This document shows positions 1 to 7,097 of a stretch of DNA of 10,950 nucleotides, in pieces; the stretch's first letter is position 1; the number at the start of each line of letters is the position of its first letter. The notes under the pieces were generated by a model. The model did no database searches and was not told where the DNA came from. It saw only the letters and a program-made list of their open reading frames with translations. Source of the DNA: Candidatus Firestoneibacteriota bacterium (GTDB lineage: Bacteria; Oederibacteriota; JAAXVQ01); NCBI GenBank assembly GCA_013335425.1, contig JAAXVQ010000038.1:1-10950 (forward strand), given 5' to 3'. The position numbers and the translations under genes were made by a program.

Positions 1-726
1 CGTTTGGCGGCCGAAGGAGAAGCCTGGCGGACGTTTACCGGATTAACCGCCCACAACCGCAGCTTGAACGATTTGTCCCCGGACACGCGTTATCATGTTC
101 AAGTCCGCGCCAAGAACACCACGGGTTACGGCCCTTGGTCGCCGGAGACCACCCTGCATACGCCCATTGTCCCCCCCAATGAGACGCCCACCGAGCTGTT
201 GGCGGAAAACATCACGGACGTTTCGGGAAAAATTGTTTGGAAGAGGCTCCCCCAGGCCGTCCGCTACCGGCTGGGGATCGGTTCCGACATGTATGCCAGC
301 AACCGCGGAGACATCACTGTTTCCGAACCCGAATACGAATTGAAGGGTTTGATACCCGAGACCAATTACTTTGCCCGGGTCAAGGCCGTCAATGCCGCCG
401 GCGAAGGCCCTTGGTCGGAAATCGTCGGTTTTTCCACACTCCCGAGTCCTCCGGTCAACGCCCCCGAGGGCGTGGAAATCAAAGCCGTTACGGCTCGGAG
501 CTTAATCCTGGTTTGGACACCTTCGGCGGATACCCTCCACTACGAAGTGGGATACGGCACCGATTTGCAAAACCCCACCGCCGAGATCAAAGCCGTGACA
601 GCCTGTTCGTACACGCTCTCCGACTTGAATCCCGGAACCTTTTATACGTTGCGCGTGCGTAAACTCACCCGCGGCGGCTGCGGACCTTGGAGCCAATCCC
701 GGACCGTGACCACGCCGGCGCTTTAG
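1..726 (+). CDS. Fibronectin type III repeat protein, 3' part (N-terminus outside window)
   Basis: The frame is open from base 1 and stops with TAG at 724-726, giving about 241 C-terminal residues. I see the end of one Fn3 domain followed by two complete ones: about residues 1-56, 57-148 and 149-241. Each domain carries the usual late Fn3 features, a 'L.P.T.Y.VRV/ARV' strand followed by a G-x-GPWS turn (GYGPWS, GEGPWS, GCGPWS) and a 'TxTP' linker. Fn3 domains are extracellular or periplasmic beta-sandwiches used for binding or as spacers, so the protein is probably secreted or surface-anchored; its signal peptide and any N-terminal domain would lie upstream of the window. Nothing follows the last Fn3 domain: no sorting signal or membrane segment, so any anchor must be N-terminal. 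It is convergent with the minus-strand operon. A TTG at position 4 could be called as a start, but the frame continues upstream, so the gene is best read as partial. The domain call is firm; the function is unknown. Confidence 0.85.
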   Translation, partial: RLAAEGEAWRTFTGLTAHNRSLNDLSPDTRYHVQVRAKNTTGYGPWSPETTLHTPIVPPNETPTELLAENITDVSGKIVWKRLPQAVRYRLGIGSDMYASNRGDITVSEPEYELKGLIPETNYFARVKAVNAAGEGPWSEIVGFSTLPSPPVNAPEGVEIKAVTARSLILVWTPSADTLHYEVGYGTDLQNPTAEIKAVTACSYTLSDLNPGTFYTLRVRKLTRGGCGPWSQSRTVTTPAL

Positions 727-775
727 CCGAAACCTGCGGCCGGCGTTTAAATCCCCGAGGTCCTCCCCGGCAGGC

Positions 776-810
776 AAAAAAAAGGGGACCGCCTAACTCA
801 GGCGGTCCCC
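776..810 (-). terminator. Intrinsic terminator of the minus-strand operon
   Basis: Read on the minus strand, this is a perfect 10-bp stem (GGGGACCGCC pairing with GGCGGTCCCC, positions 784-793 and 801-810) with a 7-base loop, followed directly by eight T (776-783). It starts 18 bases after the stop of the HAMP gene and closes the long minus-strand block. On the plus strand the hairpin is followed by CCAACC rather than a T-tract, so it would be a poor terminator for the convergent Fn3 gene. Confidence 0.93.
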
Positions 811-828
811 CCAACCTTGTGGTTGTGC

Positions 829-1446
829 CTAAGGCGCGGGCGGCAATTTAAACTTGCCGATGTTTGCCTGCAACCGCGCCAGCAACTGATTCATTTTCTC
901 AAGATCTTTGACCATCACGGCCGGAAGCTGATCCTTGCCCGCCCCGCCCTCTTTGGCGTTCAAACGGCTCGAGAGCGCCGCCAACTGTTTGATCGTATCC
1001 GCATCCGAGGTAATGCTGCTGCTCAACTGGGAAATCACTTCATTGAACGCATCGGCCAAATGCTTGAATTCATCGGTGCGGCGCAGTCCCACTCTTTGCG
1101 AAAGGTCGCCTTGCGCCAAGCCCTGCAGCACTTTTTCGAACCGATAGATCGGACCGGCGATGGAGTGTGAAGCGAAAACCGAAGCCACCGCCGCCAACAG
1201 CAGAAAAACCACAAAGATCAGCAGCACGGTTTGATTGACCGAGGCGAACAGGGGGGCGAACTGCGAAGCTACCCGGGGCAAATTGTAAAACTCGTCCATG
1301 ATGCGGGCCCAAATCGTGTAATAAACCGTAAAGGCCACGATCAGCGCCATAGCCACGAGCGCAAACAGATTCCGCGTAACGAAACGGGATTGAAAGCTGA
1401 AATTGATCAGGTAATTGCGCCGCCGCCAGAACCAATTCTTGGTCAT
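829..1446 (-). CDS. Two-TM HAMP-domain membrane protein without an output domain
   Basis: The 205-residue protein has a short, basic cytoplasmic N-terminus (KNWFWRRRNYLINFSFQSRF), a membrane helix at about residues 27-47, a short extracytoplasmic loop of about 25 residues, a second helix at about 72-92, and then a HAMP domain at about 93-145 (signature 'IAGPIYRFEKVLQGLAQGDL', then 'RRTDEF..LADAFN'). HAMP domains relay conformational signals from membrane helices in chemoreceptors and sensor kinases. Here only a likely coiled-coil tail follows, ending in 'KFKLPPAP'; there is no kinase, methyl-accepting, GGDEF or phosphatase module. Automated pipelines may call it a methyl-accepting chemotaxis protein, which the sequence does not support. 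From memory, short proteins with a similar 'YxIxxxFQxRF' N-terminus plus HAMP occur in other diderm bacteria without assigned function. The ATG at 1446 is preceded by GGGAGG (within 1455-1461) at a good distance. It is the last gene before the terminator. Confidence 0.8.
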   Translation of the reverse strand: MTKNWFWRRRNYLINFSFQSRFVTRNLFALVAMALIVAFTVYYTIWARIMDEFYNLPRVASQFAPLFASVNQTVLLIFVVFLLLAAVASVFASHSIAGPIYRFEKVLQGLAQGDLSQRVGLRRTDEFKHLADAFNEVISQLSSSITSDADTIKQLAALSSRLNAKEGGAGKDQLPAVMVKDLEKMNQLLARLQANIGKFKLPPAP

Positions 1447-1539
1447 TGTGATAACCCTCCCAGGTATCCGTGTTTGCCGGCTCCCGAAAAAACAGAAAAC
1501 ATACAGCCGGCGACTGCGGACTATTTTCGGCCAGCAACC

Positions 1540-1971
1540 TCAATAAGCGGTGTAGGAAATCCCGCGCGTATCCCGTCCGATGGAATTGACGAAGATCATG
1601 CCGTTTTCATAATTGTAATACCACCCCTGGCTGAACCCTTCGGGAGCCGAGGTGCCGTAGGAAATTTGATTGCCTCCGGGCGAAACCGGGCTGTTCCGGG
1701 GATGCAGCGGTTCCACGGCCGGGATGCGGGGTAAATAACGCCCAAACTGGCCGGAGACCGCTAATTCGCGGGGGAATTGCCCATTGTGATCCTGGTAATA
1801 CAGGAGAATCGCCTGGCGCAGGTCGTTTAAACGCCCCACCGTGGTGCCTTCGCGGGTTTTTTCCACCAAATGCGAAAAGCGCACTACGGCGAACGTCAGC
1901 AGCAAAAGCAAGAACAGCGTCGGCCAAATGATTTTCCTAATGTGTTTTTTCCAACTATTTGAAAAATCCAT
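1540..1971 (-). CDS. Type II secretion pseudopilin-like (GspG-like) protein with no prepilin cleavage motif
   Basis: This 143-residue protein has a positively charged N-terminus (KKHIRK), one membrane helix at about residues 14-31, and then the stretch 'VEKTREGTTVGRLNDLRQ', about residues 36-53, followed by an 'AILLYYQDHNGQFP' segment. That pattern matches GspG/PulG-type major pseudopilins just after their N-terminal helix. The C-terminus ('WYYNYENGMIFVNSIGRDTRG.SY') also resembles the end of GspG-like proteins. The canonical G|FTLIE prepilin peptidase site with Glu5 is absent: the helix starts IIWPTLFLLLLL. The protein is therefore probably membrane-anchored with a periplasmic pilin-like head and not processed or assembled in the usual way. 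The start is well supported: ATG at 1971 with AAGGAGG (1980-1986) 8 bases upstream. It lies 30 bp after the phosphatase gene and 93 bp before the HAMP gene. The pilin-like fold is fairly sure; the role is unknown. Confidence 0.75.
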   Translation of the reverse strand: MDFSNSWKKHIRKIIWPTLFLLLLLTFAVVRFSHLVEKTREGTTVGRLNDLRQAILLYYQDHNGQFPRELAVSGQFGRYLPRIPAVEPLHPRNSPVSPGGNQISYGTSAPEGFSQGWYYNYENGMIFVNSIGRDTRGISYTAY

Positions 1972-2001
1972 ACGCCCAGCCTCCTTGGAAAATCATCATC
2001 C

Positions 2002-2850
2002 TTAGTGTCGGCGTCCGACGCCCCGGGGCTTGAGGCGCCCCGGCGCCCAATCCGACAAGTACTGCGAAAGCGAAGCATGCAGCCGGCCGTTGCTGGCGAT
2101 AAAATCACCTGCGTACAAATCCGGGCCGCGGCCGTTGAAGTTGGTGATGCGCCCGCCGGCTTCCCCGATTAGCAAAGCGCCGGCCGCCACGTCCCAGGGC
2201 TTGATCAACAGGTCCCAGAAACCGTCATAACGCCCGCAAGCGACGTCCGCCAAGTCCAACGCCGCCGACCCCGTGCGGCGAATGGCCTGGCACGCATGCG
2301 CCAAGGCACGAAAAGGCGCCATGGGCAAATTGCGCCCAATGCGCTTTTCGTGGGGGAAACCCGCGGTGACCAACAAGGCTTGCTTTAATTGCTTGGTTTC
2401 CGAAACCCGTGCCCGCGTTTCATTATTCCAAGCACCCTTGCCGCGGCAGGCGAAATAAAGTTCCCGACGCCAGGGGTGGTAAACCGCTCCCAGACGGATC
2501 ACGCCCCGGTAAACCAGCGCGGCCGAAACTGCGCAGTGCGGCACACGATGGGCATAATTGGTGGTGCCGTCGAGCGGATCGATAATCCAGCGGACCGCGC
2601 CCCGTTCAGGCAGCCGCGCCCAGGGGTTGCCCCCCGAGCCCTCAACCGTTTCTTCGGCCAAAATTTCATGGGTGGGAAAACGTCTGCGAATGGTCCGGAT
2701 AAAGAGGGCTTCCACCGCCCGATCCATTTCCGTCACCACATCCACCGGAGTTTTATACTCAACCGTATGGACATTTTCAAACCGGCTGCGCAGCATATGC
2801 CCGGCACGCAGTACCGTGTTCTTCAGCACTTCGGCCAGCGTGTCCCACAT
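2002..2850 (-). CDS. Inositol monophosphatase family phosphatase; candidate histidinol-phosphate phosphatase (HisN type)
   Basis: From the ATG at 2850 the protein is 282 residues, typical of the family. The metal-binding signatures of the Mg-dependent IMPase/SuhB family are all visible: 'PVDVVTEMD' (about residues 35-43), the acidic pair E66-E67 in 'ILAEET', 'WIIDPLDGTTNYAH' (D91, D94), and 'KPWDVAAGALLIGEAGG' with D220. Family members hydrolyse inositol phosphates, PAP, fructose bisphosphate or, in the HisN group of actinobacteria, histidinol phosphate. The window has a his operon whose HisB lacks the phosphatase half, so histidinol phosphate is a reasonable substrate, but this is inference and the gene is separated from his by trpEG and an envelope gene. 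A GTG at 2886 would add 12 residues; I reject it because the predicted promoter places transcription start only a few bases before it, no ribosome binding site precedes it, and 'MWDTLAEVLKNTVLRAGHML' matches the normal family N-terminus. The C-terminal tail (RLKPRGVGRRH) is basic. Confidence 0.9.
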   Translation of the reverse strand: MWDTLAEVLKNTVLRAGHMLRSRFENVHTVEYKTPVDVVTEMDRAVEALFIRTIRRRFPTHEILAEETVEGSGGNPWARLPERGAVRWIIDPLDGTTNYAHRVPHCAVSAALVYRGVIRLGAVYHPWRRELYFACRGKGAWNNETRARVSETKQLKQALLVTAGFPHEKRIGRNLPMAPFRALAHACQAIRRTGSAALDLADVACGRYDGFWDLLIKPWDVAAGALLIGEAGGRITNFNGRGPDLYAGDFIASNGRLHASLSQYLSDWAPGRLKPRGVGRRH

Positions 2851-2898
2851 AAGCAGCCCCGTCCAACTAAAATTTTCCGAAAACACCCGAACACAGAA

Positions 2899-2927
2899 AT
2901 TTTAGCATTGCCGGAGTTGAGCGTCAA
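2899..2927 (-). promoter_or_regulatory. Predicted sigma70-type promoter for the phosphatase / pseudopilin-like / HAMP genes
   Basis: On the minus strand, TTGACG (2922-2927) is separated by exactly 17 bases from TAAAAT (2899-2904), a near-consensus -35/-10 pair. It lies in the 81+ bp gap between the Fn3/barrel gene and the phosphatase. Transcription would begin around 2892, leaving a leader of about 40 bases before the ATG at 2850. It implies that the last three genes can be expressed independently of the his/trp operon. This rests on motif match only. Confidence 0.6.
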
Positions 2928-2967
2928 TCAAAAGCAGGCACCTCGACGGGAAGGCGGACGACGTCCC

Positions 2968-4551
2968 CTATTTATCGCCACCCGGGAAGAGGGTGAACCT
3001 CAGATTGAAGTATCCCAGCAGGGCCCAGCCCCGGTCCCAATGCATATAGGAAATGTCGAAATTAAGCAAACGGTCCACGTGGGTGTTGATGATCACCGGG
3101 TGCTGGCTGGCCGTGCCTTGATCCCCCATGGGGTAGAGCAGCTCCAGGGCCACGTTCATGCGGCGGATCAAAGGGAAATCCATCCCGGCATAAAGCACGC
3201 TGCGTGTGGGAGACGGCTCCAAGTACTTGGACAGGTAATAAAGGGCGTTGCCCTCGGTCCCCACCATATACCCGGTGTGGACACCCACGTTGCCGTAAGT
3301 ACGGCTCAGGGCCAAGTAAGTGCCCCAGAGCGTGGTAAAGGTCGATTTTTGCGTAAAAGTGAAACTGCCGCCGGTACTGTTCTGCTGCCCGGCAAAAAGC
3401 GAAAGCGTGCCCTTGGCGCCCACCGCCACGGCCACCGGAAACGCCGGGTCGGTCAAGGCCGTATATTTCACATCGGCCGTGAGCAGCCATAAGCTGATCG
3501 GATCCAAATACAGCGGCACCCCCGAAAGTTCCTTATCCTGTTCTCCATAAAGAGTTCCGATATAATAAGTAAATTGCATATCGCCGTTGAAACCGACGTC
3601 CGGCCGCCCGAACCCGCGGTAGGCTGTGGACATCAGCACCAGGCCGTTGCGGCTGCGCCGGCGGGCATAGGCCGTCACCGTGGTTCCGGCTTCACCCGTG
3701 ACGCCCCAGGCGTCAACGGCCGCCACTTGATAAGCATACCGGCGTCCATACTCTCCCGTATCGTCGTAGAAATCAGTTTTGGTGATTATTTTCTTATTGA
3801 TCCAACGCCCTTCGCCTCCGTCCGTGTTGGCGCGGTAAACGGCGTAGCCGGCCACCGCATGCGAGGTGCGGTTGACGGCGGTCCAGAGAATGCGCGTGCG
3901 TTCCTCATCGTCCGCGGCCTGAGGATTTTTCGGGACCTCCGGCGGCAGCGAGGGCAATAACTGGGTGTTTTCAATGGCCGAGGCGCCCAGCACCTGTCCC
4001 GAAAGGCTGACGATTTGCACTTGGTAAAGGTACATGGTTTTGGGGGTTACGGAAACATCACGATAGGTGTTGGTGGCCAGCGGCAAACTGTTGCGGACTT
4101 CCAACTGGCGATCGGGATCCCCGCGCAGCAGCAAGTACCCGCCAAAATCCTTCCAGCCCGCAGCCGTGTTGCCCCAGGAGACCACAACCTCTTCGCCGGT
4201 GGGGTTGAGCGTCAAGGCCAGGGCATCGGCCAAGGTGAGCATGGCGGATTTGGCGGTCGCCGTCACGCCCGCCAAACTCCCGGCAGTCAGGGTGCCGCCG
4301 GGCTGCGCCGCGGCCACTGCGGCGGTGTTTCCTAAGCCGGCAGTCGGGGCCGAAGCGGCCGACGTGTTCCCGAGCGGCAAGACGGCCTGGGACATGGCGG
4401 CATTGGCTGTATTGACTGCGGCCGCCGGAGGCTGATTCTTAATAGCCAAAATTTTCAGAGCTTTTTCCAACGGAGTCAATTCCCGGGCCCAGGCCGGCAC
4501 AGCGCACAGCCACAACGCCAGGACCAACCCCCACTGGGGTTTAAAGCGCAT
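2968..4551 (-). CDS. Secreted Fn3-domain protein with a probable outer-membrane beta-barrel C-terminus
   Basis: The 527-residue protein begins with a Sec signal peptide ([22 protein letters not shown], probable cleavage after AWA at residue 22). An Ala/Thr/Gly-rich low-complexity linker covers about residues 40-95. Two Fn3-like domains follow, about 98-200 and 205-297, each ending in the typical 'YxYQVxxV/AxxxxG' strand. The remaining 230 residues (about 298-527) are rich in alternating aromatic/hydrophobic strands and short polar turns ('[12 protein letters not shown]', '[11 protein letters not shown]', '[10 protein letters not shown]', '[14 protein letters not shown]'), as expected for an outer-membrane beta-barrel; the chain ends four residues after a terminal Phe. 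I infer an outer-membrane location with the Fn3 domains outside the barrel; substrate and role are unknown. The start codon lies inside the end of trpG (11-bp overlap), so it is probably translationally coupled to it. No paralogy to the Fn3 gene at the left edge is evident beyond the shared domain type. Confidence 0.8.
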   Translation of the reverse strand: MRFKPQWGLVLALWLCAVPAWARELTPLEKALKILAIKNQPPAAAVNTANAAMSQAVLPLGNTSAASAPTAGLGNTAAVAAAQPGGTLTAGSLAGVTATAKSAMLTLADALALTLNPTGEEVVVSWGNTAAGWKDFGGYLLLRGDPDRQLEVRNSLPLATNTYRDVSVTPKTMYLYQVQIVSLSGQVLGASAIENTQLLPSLPPEVPKNPQAADDEERTRILWTAVNRTSHAVAGYAVYRANTDGGEGRWINKKIITKTDFYDDTGEYGRRYAYQVAAVDAWGVTGEAGTTVTAYARRRSRNGLVLMSTAYRGFGRPDVGFNGDMQFTYYIGTLYGEQDKELSGVPLYLDPISLWLLTADVKYTALTDPAFPVAVAVGAKGTLSLFAGQQNSTGGSFTFTQKSTFTTLWGTYLALSRTYGNVGVHTGYMVGTEGNALYYLSKYLEPSPTRSVLYAGMDFPLIRRMNVALELLYPMGDQGTASQHPVIINTHVDRLLNFDISYMHWDRGWALLGYFNLRFTLFPGGDK

Positions 4552-5146
4552 GAGCCGGCCCCCGCCCCGCGCCCCGGGGAGCTTTAAATTTTAGAAAATT
4601 GGCCAACAAGGTTTTACCCGCCTCAGTCAAGATGGACTCAGGGTGATACTGCACGCCTTCCAAGGGATATTCGCGGTGACGCAATCCCATAATTTCCCCC
4701 TCACGGGTCCAAGCGCTGACCTTGAGGCATTTGGGCAACTTCGTACGGTCCACGAGGAGCGAATGATAGCGCGTAGCCGTGAACGGATTGGCGACACCCC
4801 GATAAATACCTTCCCCGTCATGATGAATCGGAGAAGTTTTGCCGTGCATGAGGCGGGTAGCGCGGATGATGCGTCCGCCGAAAGCCGCACCCATCGCCTG
4901 ATGCCCCAAACACACGCCCAAGATGGGCAGACGCGGCGCAAAGGTGCGGATGGCGGCCACGGAGATGCCGGCCTCATTGGGTGTGCAGGGGCCGGGTGAA
5001 ACGACGATGGCCTGCGGTTTTAAGTGCGCGATGCCGGGCAGATCGATCTCATCGTTGCGGCGCACGATCACGGTTTCACCCAGTTCGCCCAAATACTGCA
5101 CCAGGTTGTAGGTGAAAGAATCGTAATTATCGATGACCAGAATCAT
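4541..5146 (-). CDS. trpG: Anthranilate synthase component II (glutamine amidotransferase)
   Basis: This class I glutamine amidotransferase of 201 residues supplies ammonia from glutamine to TrpE. The opening '[15 protein letters not shown]' is the family hallmark. The catalytic triad is visible: C79 in 'GVCLGHQ', and H168 and E170 in 'QYHPES'. The oxyanion region '[11 protein letters not shown]' (about 50-60) and 'MHGKTSPI' (about 100-107) also fit TrpG/PabA. Its ATG overlaps the trpE stop by 4 bases, with GGAGGGG just upstream, so the two subunits are likely made in equal amounts. TrpG and PabA cannot be told apart by sequence alone and one protein often serves both; the pairing with trpE favours TrpG. 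The last 15 or so residues ([13 protein letters not shown]) extend beyond the usual end and encode the overlap with the next gene. trpD does not follow, which is unusual. Confidence 0.95.
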   Translation of the reverse strand: MILVIDNYDSFTYNLVQYLGELGETVIVRRNDEIDLPGIAHLKPQAIVVSPGPCTPNEAGISVAAIRTFAPRLPILGVCLGHQAMGAAFGGRIIRATRLMHGKTSPIHHDGEGIYRGVANPFTATRYHSLLVDRTKLPKCLKVSAWTREGEIMGLRHREYPLEGVQYHPESILTEAGKTLLANFLKFKAPRGAGRGPAHAL

Positions 5147-6642
5147 GCTTTCCCCTCCAACCCGGACCGATGCGGCCAGCCCGTGCTCGCCAATTCCAGG
5201 GCGCGGACCAGGGCCTGCATTTTGTTGAGCGTTTCCTGATATTCGCGTGCAGGCTGGGAATCGGCCACTATGCCCGCCGCCGCCTGCAAATGATACGTCC
5301 CGCGGATATGGACGATGGTGCGGATGATGATGGCCGTGTCGAGATTGCCGCTGTAGTCGAAGTTGCCCACGGCCCCCGCATAAGGACCCCGGCGTGTGTT
5401 TTCAAGTTCTTCGATGATTTCCATGGCGCGGATCTTCGGGGAGCCGGTAACCGTGCCTGCCGGAAACGCGGCGGAGAGCACGTCAAACTGGTCCTGCCCC
5501 GCAGCCAGCGTGCCCTCCACGTGCGAAACGATATGCATGACATGGGAATAGCGTTCCACGACCATCAGCTCGGGCACGCGCACGCTGCCATAGCGGGAAA
5601 CGCGCCCCAGGTCGTTGCGCCCCAAATCCACCAGCATGATGTGCTCGGCCCGTTCCTTGGGATCGGCCAGCAGGCGCGCTTCCAATTTGCGGTCTTCCGC
5701 CTCGTCCGCCCCGCGGCGCATCGTGCCCGCAATCGGCCGGGTGGAGACCCGGCTGCCTTCGCGGCGGACCAAAATTTCCGGGGACGAGCCGATGAGTTCG
5801 CACTCCGGAAACCGCAGGTAGTACATGTAGGGCGAAGGATTGACGTTGCGCAAGGCGCGGTAGACGTCGAAAGGGCGGGCCGGCGCCGTGCCCGAAAGCC
5901 GTTGGGAAAGCTGTACCTGAAAGATGTCTCCGGCGCGGATATACTCTTTGGCCCGGCGCACGTTCGCCAGAAATTTTTCCCGAGTGGTGTTGGAAGTCAA
6001 CTTGACTTTGCCCAACGCCGGTTTGGGGGCCGGCGGCAGGGGCTTGCTCAACAACCCCGCCAAACGGCGGATATGCGCCAGAGCCCGATCATAAGCTTTG
6101 TCCGGGTTTCCGGTCACATGGACATTACTGACGATTTTAATGACATGTTTGACGTGGTCAAAAACCAGCAAATTATCCGTAAAGACCAACAAACCTTCAG
6201 GCAAACCTAATTCGTCGGGATTGCGCTCGGGCAGGCGCTCAAAGTAGCGGACCAAATCATAGGAAAAATATCCGACCAGCCCCCCGTGAAAGCGGGGCAA
6301 ATCCGGGAGCAACACCGGCCGGTAGCGCTGCAACAGGCCCCGAATGGCGGTCAGCGGATCCCCCCCGTGGGAGAGGATGCGGGTCTTGCCGTCCAAGGTG
6401 TGTTCCACTACCCCGCCGCGGATGGCCACGGACTCCACGGGGTCGGCGGCCAAAAACGAATAGCGCGCCGCGGCCTCGCCGCCTTCCACGCTTTCCAGCA
6501 GGAAAGCCCGCTGGGCCTTGTCCGCGATCTTTAAAAAGGCGGAAACCGGGGTTTCAATATCCGCCGGAATCTCGGCATAGACCGGGATCAGGTTGCCGCG
6601 GCGGCAGAGACGCTTGAACGTCGAACGGTCGGGCGTAAACAT
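5143..6642 (-). CDS. trpE: Anthranilate synthase component I
   Basis: TrpE converts chorismate and ammonia (from TrpG) to anthranilate, the first committed step of tryptophan synthesis. The 499-residue length is normal. The N-terminal domain has '[10 protein letters not shown]' (about 47-56), containing the LLES element that in this family binds tryptophan for feedback inhibition, followed by 'ARYSFLA'. The chorismate-binding domain (about 215-480) shows '[11 protein letters not shown]' (238-248), 'NPSPYMYYL' (268-276), 'GSSPEILVR' (285-293), '[10 protein letters not shown]' (302-311), '[11 protein letters not shown]' (339-349), '[16 protein letters not shown]' (395-410), '[10 protein letters not shown]' (417-426) and 'AAAGIVADS' (454-462). 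These distinguish it well enough from PabB, although a PabB assignment cannot be fully excluded without alignment. The start at 6642 is preceded by AAGGGA. It begins 11 bp after hisI, so the his and trp genes are on one transcript. Confidence 0.95.
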   Translation of the reverse strand: MFTPDRSTFKRLCRRGNLIPVYAEIPADIETPVSAFLKIADKAQRAFLLESVEGGEAAARYSFLAADPVESVAIRGGVVEHTLDGKTRILSHGGDPLTAIRGLLQRYRPVLLPDLPRFHGGLVGYFSYDLVRYFERLPERNPDELGLPEGLLVFTDNLLVFDHVKHVIKIVSNVHVTGNPDKAYDRALAHIRRLAGLLSKPLPPAPKPALGKVKLTSNTTREKFLANVRRAKEYIRAGDIFQVQLSQRLSGTAPARPFDVYRALRNVNPSPYMYYLRFPECELIGSSPEILVRREGSRVSTRPIAGTMRRGADEAEDRKLEARLLADPKERAEHIMLVDLGRNDLGRVSRYGSVRVPELMVVERYSHVMHIVSHVEGTLAAGQDQFDVLSAAFPAGTVTGSPKIRAMEIIEELENTRRGPYAGAVGNFDYSGNLDTAIIIRTIVHIRGTYHLQAAAGIVADSQPAREYQETLNKMQALVRALELASTGWPHRSGLEGKA

Positions 6643-6653
6643 AATCGTTCCCT

Positions 6654-7037
6654 TTAACTTTTATAGGTTTGTTTCGGATCGAACACCTTGAGGCCGTCGA
6701 CGCGCAAAACGCCTTCGCCCTCGATCACGCGGTAAAAACAAGAGCGATAACCGTCGTGACAGGCGCCGCCGACTTGGTCGATCTTGATTAAAACCGCATC
6801 TTGGTCGCAGTCCAAGCGGATTTCCTTGACGTGCTGCACATGCCCGGAGCTCTCGCCCTTTTTCCAAAGCTTTTGCCGCGAGCGGCTGAAATAATGCACG
6901 ATCCGGGTTTCCAAGGTCAGGCGCAGGGCTTCGGCATTCATAAACGCCAACATGAGCACTTCGCCGGTGATATGATCTTGCACCACGGCCGTAAGCAGGC
7001 CGTGTTCGTCATATTTCATGCCTTCGGGAATTTTCAT
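6654..7037 (-). CDS. hisI: Phosphoribosyl-AMP cyclohydrolase (monofunctional)
   Basis: HisI opens the adenine ring of phosphoribosyl-AMP in the third step of histidine synthesis. The 127-residue protein is just the cyclohydrolase domain; the HisE pyrophosphohydrolase domain found fused in many bacteria is absent and not nearby. Signature: '[18 protein letters not shown]' (49-66), then 'LDCDQDA' with D76, D78 and D80 for Mg and C77, plus C93 and C100 in '[13 protein letters not shown]' for zinc. All metal ligands of the family are present. ATG at 7037 with AAAGGA about 10 bases upstream. It follows hisF after 60 bp and is followed by trpE after 11 bp. Confidence 0.97.
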   Translation of the reverse strand: MKIPEGMKYDEHGLLTAVVQDHITGEVLMLAFMNAEALRLTLETRIVHYFSRSRQKLWKKGESSGHVQHVKEIRLDCDQDAVLIKIDQVGGACHDGYRSCFYRVIEGEGVLRVDGLKVFDPKQTYKS

Positions 7038-7097
7038 GGAGATGGGATTCCTTTGCTGTTTTTTCGCAGAGAGCAGGTCTGCCTGTTCCCGGCGGTC

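Noticed and set aside
812..825. Small hairpin CAACC-TTGT-GGTTG as a plus-strand terminator for the Fn3 gene
   Set aside because: The stem is only 5 bp and no T-tract follows on the plus strand.
829..1446. Calling the HAMP protein a methyl-accepting chemotaxis protein
   Set aside because: It lacks the long cytoplasmic signalling hairpin and methylation helices; only two membrane helices, HAMP and a short tail are present.
1447..1539. Inverted GCCGGC copies in the gap before the HAMP gene as a terminator or operator
   Set aside because: GCCGGC is itself a palindrome and common at this GC content; the spacing of more than 20 bases and lack of a following T-tract give no support.
2851..2886. 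GTG at 2886 as the start of the phosphatase gene
   Set aside because: No ribosome binding site precedes it, it would lie only a few bases after the predicted transcription start, and the extra 12 residues have no counterpart in the family N-terminus.
2389..3492. Long plus-strand open frame (367 codons) opposite the phosphatase and Fn3/barrel genes
   Set aside because: It is antisense to two genes with clear motifs and signal peptide, its translation is His/Arg/Pro-rich with no domain, and it runs through the predicted promoter gap; it is a by-product of GC-rich codons.
5170..6210. Plus-strand open frame of 346 codons opposite trpE
   Set aside because: TrpE on the minus strand carries all family motifs over its full length; the antisense translation is Arg/His/Gln-rich without any recognisable feature.
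7038..7097. Attenuator or riboswitch in the hisF-hisI gap
   Set aside because: Only a 4-bp inverted repeat (CAGG/CCTG) and short A/T runs are present, with no leader peptide and no terminator-antiterminator pair.
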